From contig JAQGHQ010000013.1 in assembly GCA_028288765.1 (NCBI GenBank), forward strand, positions 1 through 64,000: a stretch of DNA of 64,000 bases, read 5' to 3'. Source of the DNA: Gemmataceae bacterium (GTDB taxonomy: Bacteria > Planctomycetota > Planctomycetia > Gemmatales > Gemmataceae). Shown in pieces: positions 39,625 through 48,043 of this stretch; within the stretch, counting starts at the first letter, position 1, and every line of letters begins with the position of its first letter. The notes under the pieces are model-generated. The model did not search any database, had not been told where the DNA came from, and saw only the letters and a program-made list of their open reading frames with translations. The position numbers were made by a program, and so were the translations under genes.

Positions 39625-39643
39625 ACTAAATGCCACAGTTAGT
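39625..39643 (-). promoter_or_regulatory. Candidate metal-regulator operator
   Basis: ACTAA and TTAGT form a perfect 5-bp inverted repeat with a 9-base spacer, 30 bases upstream of the start of the metal-binding lipoprotein gene. Such TTAG/CTAA-type inverted repeats resemble sites of DtxR/MntR-family regulators. The regulator itself is not in the window. Confidence 0.3.
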
Positions 39644-39761
39644 GTAGACGAAAGACACGCAGTTTACCAGTCCTCTCGCGCTGTCACCGACGCCGTTCGA
39701 TGCCCATTCGGGGCGTCTGTAATACACTGTAAGGGCGGATCGGAGGTCGCGAGCGGGGGAT

Positions 39762-40136
39762 ATGGTGATAAGCTGGTTCACTCGGAACTCTGCAAACACA
39801 GAAACCCCGACGCACCGGGACCTCACCCCTCTTGTGTTGCCGCTCTCGCCGACCGACGCGATGGAGCAGGTGCGAGAAGCGGTTGGTTCCCTGCCCGGGT
39901 GGCGGGTCGAACCCACCGGCGACCCGGCTCGGCTTCATCTCACCCGACGGACACGACTGTGGGGGTTCGTCGACGACGTGAAACTGCGGTTCCTGCCCGC
40001 CGGGCCGGGGTGCATGATCCACGCCGAGAGCTGCAGCCGGATCGGGGTGGGCGACCTCGGCCAGAACCGACGGAACATCCTGGAATTGTGGGACACCGTC
40101 CGCCAACAGATCTCGCCGGGGACCGGTGGGAGGTGA
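39762..40136 (+). CDS. DUF1499 family protein
   Basis: This 124-residue protein has the DUF1499 signature: LSPTDAMEQVREAVGSLPGW, then FVDDVKLRFLPAGPGCMIHAESCSRIGVGDLGQNRRNI. The DDVK...RF and S-x-SR-x-G-x-x-DLG-x-NR elements are the family hallmark. Function is unknown; the family is often membrane- or envelope-associated, though no signal peptide is obvious here. The ATG at 39762 is used. It is divergent from the metal-ABC genes and 73 bases upstream of purD. Confidence 0.8.
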   Translation: MVISWFTRNSANTETPTHRDLTPLVLPLSPTDAMEQVREAVGSLPGWRVEPTGDPARLHLTRRTRLWGFVDDVKLRFLPAGPGCMIHAESCSRIGVGDLGQNRRNILELWDTVRQQISPGTGGR

Positions 40137-40209
40137 GCGCCCCCCACTCGTCCGTGGTTGCTCGATTTCTGGTCCAACAGCTGACCGCGGAACGCCGAGA
40201 ACTTCTCCG

Positions 40210-41502
40210 ATGAATGTCCTGGTGATCGGTAAAGGCGGGCGGGAACATGCCCTGGTGTGGAAATTGGCCCGCTCGGCGCGGGCCGGGCGGATCTTCTGCG
40301 CGCCCGGAAACGCCGGGACCCTCCGGGACGGGGCCACGAACGTCCCCATCGATCATACCGAGACAGACAAACTGTTCCGGTTCTGCACGAAAGAGGCGAT
40401 CGGGCTGGTCGTGATCGGGCCCGAAGACCCGCTCGCCGCCGGGCTGGCCGACTTCCTCCGCGGGAAGGGGTTCAAAGTCTTCGGCCCGTCGAAAGACGCG
40501 GCGCGGGTGGAGGCGAGCAAGGTCTTCGCCAAGGAGTTGATGCGGCACGCCGACGTCCCGACCGCCGATTTCCGGGTGTTCGATCACTCCGGCCCCGCCC
40601 GGACCTACGTCGAGACCCGCGATTACCCCGTGGTCATCAAGGCGGACGGGCTGGCGGCCGGTAAGGGCGTGATCGTGTGCAAGGACACGAATGAGGCCCT
40701 CAAGGCGGTAGACCGGATCATGGTGCGGGAGGAGTTCGGGGCGCGGGCCGGGCGGCGGATCGTGGTCGAGAAGAAGCTGGAGGGGGAGGAACTGTCGGTG
40801 CTCGCACTGGTCAGCGGGCGGACGATCCTGCCCCTGCCGTCGTGTCAGGACCACAAGGCGGTCCACGACGGCGACCAGGGGCCGAACACCGGCGGGATGG
40901 GGGCCTATTGCCCGGCCCCGATCGGCACCGCGGAACTAATCGCGGAGCTGGAGCGGGAGGTGTTCGTCCCGACCGTCCACGCCATGAAGCGGGGGCGGTT
41001 CCCGTTCCAGGGGGTGCTGTACGCGGGGATGATGCTGACGAACCAGGGGCCGCGGGTGCTGGAGTTCAACGCCCGGTTCGGCGACCCGGAAACGCAGCCC
41101 CTCCTCATGCGGCTGAAGACCGACCTGCTCGACCTCCTCGAAGCGGTGGCCGACGAGCGGCTCCACGAGTTCGAGGACAAGGTGGAATGGGACCCGCGGC
41201 CGGCGGTGTGCGTGGTGCTGTGCTCCGGCGGCTACCCGGGGAAGTTCGACACCGGCAAGCCGATCACGGGAATCGCGGACGCGGACGCACTCCCGGACGT
41301 GAAGGTGTTCCACGCCGGGACCCGGCTCGACGCACAGGGGCGGGTGGCGACCGACGGCGGCCGGGTCCTGGCGGTGACGGCGCTGGGCAACGACCTCGCC
41401 GCGGCGAAGGCCCGGGCCTACGAGGCGGTGAAGCGGATCAGCTTTGTCGGCATGCACTTCCGGACCGACATTGCCGACAAGGCGCTCAAGAAAAAGACGT
41501 AA
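40210..41502 (+). CDS. purD: Phosphoribosylamine-glycine ligase
   Basis: This 430-residue ATP-grasp enzyme starts MNVLVIGKGGREHALVWKLA. Family motifs include GPEDPLAAGLADFL, YPVVIKADGLAAGKGVIVC, VVEKKLEGEELSVLALV, DHKAVHDGDQGPNTGGMGAY, and LEFNARFGDPETQPLL, with the Mg2+/ATP ligands E and N in EFNARFGDPE. It joins glycine to phosphoribosylamine in purine biosynthesis step 2. The ATG at 40210 is used; a longer in-frame start upstream is not supported. The next gene, purN, is convergent. Confidence 0.97.
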   Translation: MNVLVIGKGGREHALVWKLARSARAGRIFCAPGNAGTLRDGATNVPIDHTETDKLFRFCTKEAIGLVVIGPEDPLAAGLADFLRGKGFKVFGPSKDAARVEASKVFAKELMRHADVPTADFRVFDHSGPARTYVETRDYPVVIKADGLAAGKGVIVCKDTNEALKAVDRIMVREEFGARAGRRIVVEKKLEGEELSVLALVSGRTILPLPSCQDHKAVHDGDQGPNTGGMGAYCPAPIGTAELIAELEREVFVPTVHAMKRGRFPFQGVLYAGMMLTNQGPRVLEFNARFGDPETQPLLMRLKTDLLDLLEAVADERLHEFEDKVEWDPRPAVCVVLCSGGYPGKFDTGKPITGIADADALPDVKVFHAGTRLDAQGRVATDGGRVLAVTALGNDLAAAKARAYEAVKRISFVGMHFRTDIADKALKKKT

Positions 41503-41546
41503 GGGTGGTTGGCCTCTCGGTCCCATTATCACCGGCTTCGTGCTTC

Positions 41547-42155
41547 TCAACCCGAGATGACGACCCGCCTGCCTTGGACGGTCACCCGGCCGTCGGCGAC
41601 CAGTTTGATCGCCTCCGGGTAGGCCTCACACTCGGCCTGGAAGACCCGTGCGGCGAGGGTGTCCGGGTCGTCCCCGTCTTTCACCGGGACGCACTTCTGC
41701 ACCAGAATCGGGCCGGTGTCATACGTGTCGTCGGCGAAATGGACGGTACACCCACTCACCCGCGCCCCGTATTCCAGTACCGCTTGGTGGACGTGCCGGC
41801 CGTACATTCCCTTCCCCCCGAACGCCGGCAAGAGCGCCGGGTGGATGTTCAGCACCTTGCCCTGGAAGTCGTCCGGGATCGGTAAGAGGTGCATCCACCC
41901 GGCGAGACAGACCAGATCGGGCTGGATCTGCTGGACCGCGGCCCAGACGCGATCGGCAAAGCCCTTCGACCGGGGAACGACCGTCACCGGCAGCCCGGCC
42001 CGGTTCGCCCGCTCGACCCCGAACACGTCCGCCCGGCTCGAAACGACCCCGGCGATCCGGGCGGACAGCCGGCCGTCGGCGGTCCGGTCGATCAAGTTCT
42101 GGAGCGTGGTCCCACTCCCGCTAATGAGGACGGCGAGACGGATTGGGTCGGGCAT
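41547..42155 (-). CDS. purN: Phosphoribosylglycinamide formyltransferase (folate-dependent)
   Basis: This 202-residue enzyme has the GAR-binding ISGSGTTLQNLID loop, LVCLAGWMHLLP, the catalytic NIHPALLPAFGG (N and H), and the catalytic Asp in HFADDTYDTGPILVQ. It transfers a formyl group from 10-formyl-tetrahydrofolate to GAR, purine step 3. It is convergent with purD (44 bases between), so the pair is clustered but not an operon. The gene start at 42155 is 134 bases from the divergent 1320-residue gene. Confidence 0.97.
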   Translation of the reverse strand: MPDPIRLAVLISGSGTTLQNLIDRTADGRLSARIAGVVSSRADVFGVERANRAGLPVTVVPRSKGFADRVWAAVQQIQPDLVCLAGWMHLLPIPDDFQGKVLNIHPALLPAFGGKGMYGRHVHQAVLEYGARVSGCTVHFADDTYDTGPILVQKCVPVKDGDDPDTLAARVFQAECEAYPEAIKLVADGRVTVQGRRVVISG

Positions 42156-42289
42156 CTTGGAGTATCCGGGTTCAGGCCGTGGCGCAAACCCCGCGGCGGA
42201 TAGCTCGCGGGCTTTTGAATCGGGTCAAATTGTTTTATGCTGAAGGAGTTCCCGGGGGGTGACCCCGCGCTGAAAGGACTGACCCGCGG

Positions 42290-45200
42290 ATGGACGGCAT
42301 CTATCACGAGCTAGGCCGGAGGACCGATCCGGCGAAACTGCTCGGCTACCTGAATTTTTCCGACGGCCGCCCGGATCCCCGGTTCCAGAAGGGACTGGCC
42401 GACGCCGCCGGCCTCCTCCTCGACGCCGGCGCCGACCCGTGGGCCGCCCTCCCCGGCTGGCTCGCCCACGCCCTCGGCGAACTCGAGTCGTCCGGGGCGG
42501 CGGCGTTCCGCGACACCACGCAGGCGAAGGCGGTGCTCGGGGCGGCCCTCGGGCAGCTGCCCGCGGCGTACCGCGCCCACCACGCCGACCTCCTCGCCCA
42601 CCAGCCCGATCCCGACCTGTTCACCCCCTTCTTCCTGGCCCGGGCGTGCGAGGCGGTGCTGCGGCAGGGGCCGCCGTGGGACCAGCCCGACCGGCTGGTG
42701 GGCGGGGCGATCAACCTGCTGAACGATTACGTCGGGTACCGCCCGATCGCGGTCCTCGAAACCCGCCCGAACACCGACTACTACCCGCACGAGAAGGTCC
42801 GCCCGGTCCCGATCTACCTGCAGGCCGCGGGCGTGGCCCCGGGCCGGTACGCGGACCTCGTCCGCCCCGCCCTGGAGCTCCTCGCCCGGACCGAACCGGT
42901 CCTGCTGGAGGAGGCCTGCTTCGACCCGGCGAAGATGGACGAGCTCGCGTTCGACCCACGGGCCCACGACCACTTCCACCCGGTGAACAAGCGGCCGAAC
43001 GTGCTGTTCGGCGAGTGGGACCCCCACACCATCGACACCCGCGGGTTGTTCCGCCGGTTCGTCCTCCGGCAGATGACGCTGGACACCCTGTTGACGTGGG
43101 TAACCCCGCCGGCCGGGGTCGCGCCCGGGGACCGCGGGGAACGGCTGTTCGAGGCGGCGGCGGTACTCGCCGGGACGGTCCTGATGGGGGCCGGGGTGAG
43201 CGGGACCGGGCCGAACTACTACGACTCGACGATCACGCTCTCGAAGCTGGTCCCCCGGATCGCCCGGTACCGCGACGGGTTCTACCAGCGGCTCCTGAAG
43301 GAGCTCCCCGGGCCGCACGGGGACCGGCTCCGGGAAGAGGCCGAGAAGCGGAAACAGCCGTTCGCCGGCGTCCGCCAGTTCCTGAACCAGGCGATCGCCG
43401 GGCAGCGGGCGGCCCACCTGCAGGACCGCCGGCTGGCGCAGCTGTTCGCGGCGATGGGCTACCCGAAGGCGGCCCGCGACCAGGCCCGGAAGATCCCCGC
43501 CCCGGCGGTCCGGTTCGGGACCGAGATCCGCGTCCGCCAGACCGAGGCCGAGTTCGCGGCCGGCCGCGGCCTCCCGGCCGACGCGCTCGCCCTGCTCGGC
43601 GAGGTCGAGGACCTGCTCCGCCGGGGGATCGACTGCGGGGCGGTGATCGACCCTTGGAACATCCTCGGCTACCAGGGGCTATTCCCGATCTTCCCCGGCC
43701 GCGAGGACACCGTCCGCGACCCCCGGGCCGAGGACCTGATCCACACCGTCGGCCGGCAGTTCGAGCTGTACGCCCGGGTGCTGGCGGCCGCGGCGGTGGC
43801 CGGCGACGGGCCGACCCGCGACCAGCTCGCCGGGGCGATGCGCGACCTGGCCGCGTGGTGGGACCGGTTCGCCACGGCGACGGTGGGCGACCTGCCCCGC
43901 ATCCACGGGGGCGAGCGGTCGGACGCGGCCGAACACGTGGCGAACGCCCTGGCCGCGTGGTCGAAACGCGAGCCGGAGACCAACGACCTGGTGTTCTGGC
44001 GGCAGCACCGGGACGGGTTCACCAGCCCGGCCGCGTTCGCCCAGGTCATCGCCGCCCTCACCAAACACCGCGAGTGGCGGGCCGCGATGGCCCTACTGAT
44101 GACCTGGCTGGCCGAGAGCGAGACGGTCCCGCTCGAAGACCCGTCCGCGTCGTTCGACGACCTGGCCGAGCGGTGGCTCCGGGCGGTCGTGGCCGCGGCC
44201 GCGGTCCCATCGGGCGACCGGGCGGGCCACGTCCGCCGGTTTTTCGAGCTGCTGGAGGCCAACGCCGAGGGCCGGTGGGATTCACCCGACCACTGGCTGC
44301 TCGGCGCCGAGGGCGAGGACGAGGACGAGGACGAGGCGGCCGACGAGGCCGACGGGAACGAGTTCGAGTCGGCCTACGAGGGGATGACGTTCCGCGACTC
44401 GGCCGACGACGGCGAGGAGGGGGCGGTCGCCGGCGGGGAGCCGGCCCGGCCGCCGGGCGAGTTCCCGCTGGAGGCCGAGGCGGACCAGCTGGAGACCCGG
44501 CTGAAGTTCTTCCACACCGTCGCCCGGTTGTGGCGGGCCGCCGCCAGCCCGGACCTCTGGGCCCGCGGCGACCCGGCCGCCCACGCCACACTCGCCGGGT
44601 GGCTCGGGACGGCCCGCCGGAACCGCACCCACCTCGCCCGGTTCCTCGACCGGGTGAAGGAGATCCCCGTCCCCGAGCCGGTCGGGGGGCACGAGGGGAT
44701 GATCGAGTTCGACCGCCGCCGCGCCCTCAAGGGGCACCTCCTCGACCTCGGGGTGGCGACGTGCGTGGAGACCGGCCGGGCGGCGACCGCCCTCTCCGCC
44801 GTGCTGATCCGGGGCGGAGAGCTGCCCGCGGCCGGGGGCGACGACGCGGCGGCCGCCGGCCGCGGGCCCGCGGCCGATAGCGTCCCGCCGTGGGAGCCGC
44901 TCCTCGTCCAGATCGAGCGGGCGATCGGGACCCGCGACGCGGGACAGGTGCGGAAGATCCTGCCCGGGTTCGTGACCCTGTTCCAGACGGAGCCGCTCCT
45001 GTATTGCCCGCCGTCGGACGGGGGGCAACCCGCGCAGGTCCTCCGCGCCCAGACCGCCCTGCATGCCCTGGAGGACTTGCTCACCCGGCTGCCCCGGCTC
45101 GGCCTCGTGCGGGAGACGTTCCACCTGACGAAACTCGCCCGGCAGATGGAGTGGAACAGCCCGCCCACCGGCCGCCGGGTCAGCAGCTTCGACCAGCTCT

Positions 45201-46252
45201 TCAAGACCGCGCTGGTCGGGGTGGTCGACACGCTCCTGGGGGCGGCCGCCGACTGGGGCGACGAGGCCGGGCCCGACGGCCCCCTCGCCGCGATGCTGTT
45301 CAAGATCGCCGAGGACTTCCAGAAACTCTGGACCGAGCACAGCCAGTCGCTCCGGCTGTCCGTCCTGGAGGCGGTGAATGATGACGCCGACTGGGACGCG
45401 GTCCGCGGGTTCGTGACGACCTACGGGGGCGACCTGTTCACCGTCCCGTTCCTCGGGCTGTCGAACATGCGGGGTATCCTGGCCCGCGGGGTGTCGGCGT
45501 GGCTCGACCACGAGGTCGAGAACGGGGACGGCGACAAGCGGCCGAAACTTGTGGACGCGTGGGAGGAGGGCAAGCTCGACCGCGCCCGCACCGTCCGGAC
45601 GGCGGAGCTGGCGCTGCAGGCGCTCGTCGAACACTACGACGAGTACCGCGACTACAACACCACGACGACACAGTCGGACTACGGCGAGAACATCTACATC
45701 CTGCTCGACTTCCTCCGGCTGAAAGTGAAGTACGACCGGGTCGCGTGGCGGATGCGGCCGTTCGCCCTGGCGCACGAGGTCCTCTGCCGCCGCCACCAGG
45801 ACGCCCTCGCCGCCCGGTGGCGGGACTTCATCGGCGGGAAGACGCGACAGATGTCGGAAGGGCTCCTGGACGAGCTCGCGAAGAAGGAAACGCGCTACGC
45901 GGTCCGGTTACGGACGGTGCGGGACCGGCTCGAGGAGCGGTTTATCCTGCCACTGGAGATCGACCGGGCGGCGGCGCAGGTCGGGCCCGCCGCCGGGGCG
46001 GCGCGGGCGGGGCGGGGGGAAGAAGACCCGGCATTCATCCGCCTGCTGGTGGCGATGTCGCCGCTCGGGGAGACGGTGAGCGGGGTCGGGCTGGAGGTCC
46101 CGGTCTGGGTCCGGCGGCTGGAGGACGCGCTCCGGCAGACGACCGAGCCGGACGAACCGGACGCGGACGAGGCGTTCGGGCGCGTCGCCGGTCTCGACTT
46201 CGCCGAACTCAAGCGCCAGCTCCAGGAGTGGGACAAACCGCTCGGGGAGTAG
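42290..46252 (+). CDS. Large uncharacterised cytoplasmic protein, 1320 residues
   Basis: This protein has no signal peptide, membrane segment or domain I recognise. It looks mostly alpha-helical, with tandem helical stretches suggesting a TPR-like or solenoid architecture (for example VKEIPVPEPVGGHEGMI and FARACEAVLRQGPP). A low-complexity acidic linker lies at about 673-690 (EGEDEDEDEAADEADG), next to FESAYEGMTFRDSADDG. Segments such as YNTTTTQSDYGENIYILLDFLRLKVKYDRVAWRMRPFALAHEVLC near the C-terminus look conserved in style. The start ATG follows a purine-poor leader, with GAAAGGA about 8 bases upstream. Role unknown. Confidence 0.75.
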   Translation: MDGIYHELGRRTDPAKLLGYLNFSDGRPDPRFQKGLADAAGLLLDAGADPWAALPGWLAHALGELESSGAAAFRDTTQAKAVLGAALGQLPAAYRAHHADLLAHQPDPDLFTPFFLARACEAVLRQGPPWDQPDRLVGGAINLLNDYVGYRPIAVLETRPNTDYYPHEKVRPVPIYLQAAGVAPGRYADLVRPALELLARTEPVLLEEACFDPAKMDELAFDPRAHDHFHPVNKRPNVLFGEWDPHTIDTRGLFRRFVLRQMTLDTLLTWVTPPAGVAPGDRGERLFEAAAVLAGTVLMGAGVSGTGPNYYDSTITLSKLVPRIARYRDGFYQRLLKELPGPHGDRLREEAEKRKQPFAGVRQFLNQAIAGQRAAHLQDRRLAQLFAAMGYPKAARDQARKIPAPAVRFGTEIRVRQTEAEFAAGRGLPADALALLGEVEDLLRRGIDCGAVIDPWNILGYQGLFPIFPGREDTVRDPRAEDLIHTVGRQFELYARVLAAAAVAGDGPTRDQLAGAMRDLAAWWDRFATATVGDLPRIHGGERSDAAEHVANALAAWSKREPETNDLVFWRQHRDGFTSPAAFAQVIAALTKHREWRAAMALLMTWLAESETVPLEDPSASFDDLAERWLRAVVAAAAVPSGDRAGHVRRFFELLEANAEGRWDSPDHWLLGAEGEDEDEDEAADEADGNEFESAYEGMTFRDSADDGEEGAVAGGEPARPPGEFPLEAEADQLETRLKFFHTVARLWRAAASPDLWARGDPAAHATLAGWLGTARRNRTHLARFLDRVKEIPVPEPVGGHEGMIEFDRRRALKGHLLDLGVATCVETGRAATALSAVLIRGGELPAAGGDDAAAAGRGPAADSVPPWEPLLVQIERAIGTRDAGQVRKILPGFVTLFQTEPLLYCPPSDGGQPAQVLRAQTALHALEDLLTRLPRLGLVRETFHLTKLARQMEWNSPPTGRRVSSFDQLFKTALVGVVDTLLGAAADWGDEAGPDGPLAAMLFKIAEDFQKLWTEHSQSLRLSVLEAVNDDADWDAVRGFVTTYGGDLFTVPFLGLSNMRGILARGVSAWLDHEVENGDGDKRPKLVDAWEEGKLDRARTVRTAELALQALVEHYDEYRDYNTTTTQSDYGENIYILLDFLRLKVKYDRVAWRMRPFALAHEVLCRRHQDALAARWRDFIGGKTRQMSEGLLDELAKKETRYAVRLRTVRDRLEERFILPLEIDRAAAQVGPAAGAARAGRGEEDPAFIRLLVAMSPLGETVSGVGLEVPVWVRRLEDALRQTTEPDEPDADEAFGRVAGLDFAELKRQLQEWDKPLGE

Positions 46253-46446
46253 AACGGGCTGTTCGCTCGTCCCGCACCCGGCGTTCCGACGCGGGTCTTC
46301 CGTTCCATGAGGGCCGACTGCCCCCTATTCGACATCGCCTTTCCCGGGGCGCAGATCGTTCGGGCGTACCCGGTCGCCCGACCGTTCCCCGTAGGGAGAA
46401 AACGGCCCGTTGGCGGGCGACCGACTCCGTCCGGAGGAATGACCGC

Positions 46447-46875
46447 GTGAACGGCCCCACCGGGTGGCAGTGGTTTGCCCTGGGATCTGCCCTGTTCGCC
46501 GCCCTCACGGCGATCCTCGGGAAGATCGGCGTGACCGAAGTGAACTCGAACCTCGCCACGCTCATCCGGACCGTCGTGATCCTCGCGGTCACCGCCGGAA
46601 TCGTCTCGGCCCGCCGCGAGTGGGAGCCGGTCGACCGGCTGTCGCGGGCCGGGGTGATCGCGCTCGTCCTGTCCGGGGTGGCGACCGGGCTGTCCTGGCT
46701 CTGCTACTACCGGGCGCTCCAGCTCGCCCCGGCCTCGAAGGTCGCCCCGGTCGACAAGCTGAGCGTGGCCCTGACCATCCTCATGGCGGTCGTGTTCCTC
46801 GGGGAACCCCTTACCTGGAAGGTGGCGGTCGGGGGCGGGCTCGTCGTGATCGGCGTCGTGATCCTCGCGACCTGA
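46447..46875 (+). CDS. EamA-family half-size membrane transporter
   Basis: This 142-residue protein has four to five membrane helices and the EamA/DMT pattern: GWQWFALGSALFAALTAILGKIGVTEVNSNLATLIRT, LSRAGVIALVLSGVATGLSWLCYYRALQLAPASKVAPVDKLS, and LTILMAVVFLGEPLTWKVAVGGGLVVIGVVIL. One EamA unit is present where many DMT transporters have two, so it probably works as a dimer. The GTG at 46447 has GGAGG about 12 bases upstream; an ATG 7 bases before is immediately stopped. Substrate unknown. Confidence 0.85.
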   Translation: MNGPTGWQWFALGSALFAALTAILGKIGVTEVNSNLATLIRTVVILAVTAGIVSARREWEPVDRLSRAGVIALVLSGVATGLSWLCYYRALQLAPASKVAPVDKLSVALTILMAVVFLGEPLTWKVAVGGGLVVIGVVILAT

Positions 46876-47052
46876 TCGGTCCCCACGCGACGCGGATTGA
46901 GACAGGCAGTCGGCCCTCCCACGCTGGGAGCGAGTCGGTCGGAGTGGCGGCCCGTTCCGGAAGCCGACAGACTCCCCTTGCCCAAGTGGTCGCGCGGTAT
47001 GGTATAACATTCTTCATTCGCGCCCCGCTCCCGACAGCAAGGACTGCCGTCC

Positions 47053-47961
47053 ATGCACATCAAAGACATTTTCGCCCAGCACCCGACCACATTCAGCTTC
47101 GAGTTCTTCCCGCCGAAGACCGACGAGGCGAGCGAAGACCTGTTCCGCACGATCGCGGCCCTCCAGACCCTCCAGCCGTCGTTCGTATCGGTCACGTACG
47201 GGGCCGGCGGCTCGACCCGCGACCGCACGCACGACCTCGTGGTGCGGATCGAGAAGGAGACCAACCTGACGGCCGTCTCCCACCTGACGTGCGTGTGTCA
47301 CACCCTCGAGGAGATGACCGCGATCCTCGACCGGTATGCGGCGAGCGGGATCAAGAACATCCTGGCCCTCGGCGGCGACCCGCCGCGGACGATGGCGAAC
47401 TACGACCGGAACAAGGACGCATTCAAGTACGCCACGGACCTGGTCCAGTTCGTCCGGGCGCGGACCAACGCCCCGGACCGGCGGGGGTTCGGGATCGGGG
47501 TGGCCGGGTTCCCCGAAGGGCACCCCGGGTGCCCGAACCGGCTCAAGGAGATGGACTATCTGAAGGCGAAGGTCGACGCCGGCGCGGACTACGTCTGCAC
47601 CCAGCTGTTCTTCGACAACCACGACTTCTACGACTTCCGGGAACGGTGCGACCTGGCCGGGATCAAGGTGCCGATCGTCGCCGGGATCATGCCGATCAAC
47701 TCGAAGACCGGGATGGTCCGGATGGCCGAACTGGCCCTCGGGGCGAAAATCCCGGCGAAGCTGCTGCGCGCCGTGAGCCGGTGTGCGGACGACGACGCCG
47801 TCGCCCGGGTCGGGACCAGCTGGGCGACCGATCAGTGCCGCGACCTCCTCCACAACGACGTCCGCGGGCTGCACTTCTACACCTTGAACAAGTCCGACGC
47901 GACCCGCCAGATTTATGAAAACCTGGGGGTGAAAGACTCCGCCGCCCTCCGGGCGGGGTGA
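47053..47961 (+). CDS. metF: 5,10-Methylenetetrahydrofolate reductase
   Basis: This 302-residue TIM-barrel flavoenzyme starts with FSFEFFPPKTDEASEDLFRTI. Family motifs are FVSVTYGAGGSTRDRTHDLV, VSHLTCVCHTLEEM, NILALGGDPPR, GVAGFPEGHP, ADYVCTQLFFDNHDFYDF, VPIVAGIMPINS, and GLHFYTLNKS. It reduces methylene-THF to methyl-THF for methionine synthesis, with FAD. The length matches the family. It is 82 bases upstream of the gamma-glutamyltransferase gene on the same strand, possibly one transcript. Confidence 0.97.
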   Translation: MHIKDIFAQHPTTFSFEFFPPKTDEASEDLFRTIAALQTLQPSFVSVTYGAGGSTRDRTHDLVVRIEKETNLTAVSHLTCVCHTLEEMTAILDRYAASGIKNILALGGDPPRTMANYDRNKDAFKYATDLVQFVRARTNAPDRRGFGIGVAGFPEGHPGCPNRLKEMDYLKAKVDAGADYVCTQLFFDNHDFYDFRERCDLAGIKVPIVAGIMPINSKTGMVRMAELALGAKIPAKLLRAVSRCADDDAVARVGTSWATDQCRDLLHNDVRGLHFYTLNKSDATRQIYENLGVKDSAALRAG

Positions 47962-48043
47962 CCCACTCCGGTTCGTATGACCGTCCGGGACCAATTCTTC
48001 CCGGGCGGCGACACGTCCTCTCAACCCCCTCGCCGAGAAGACC

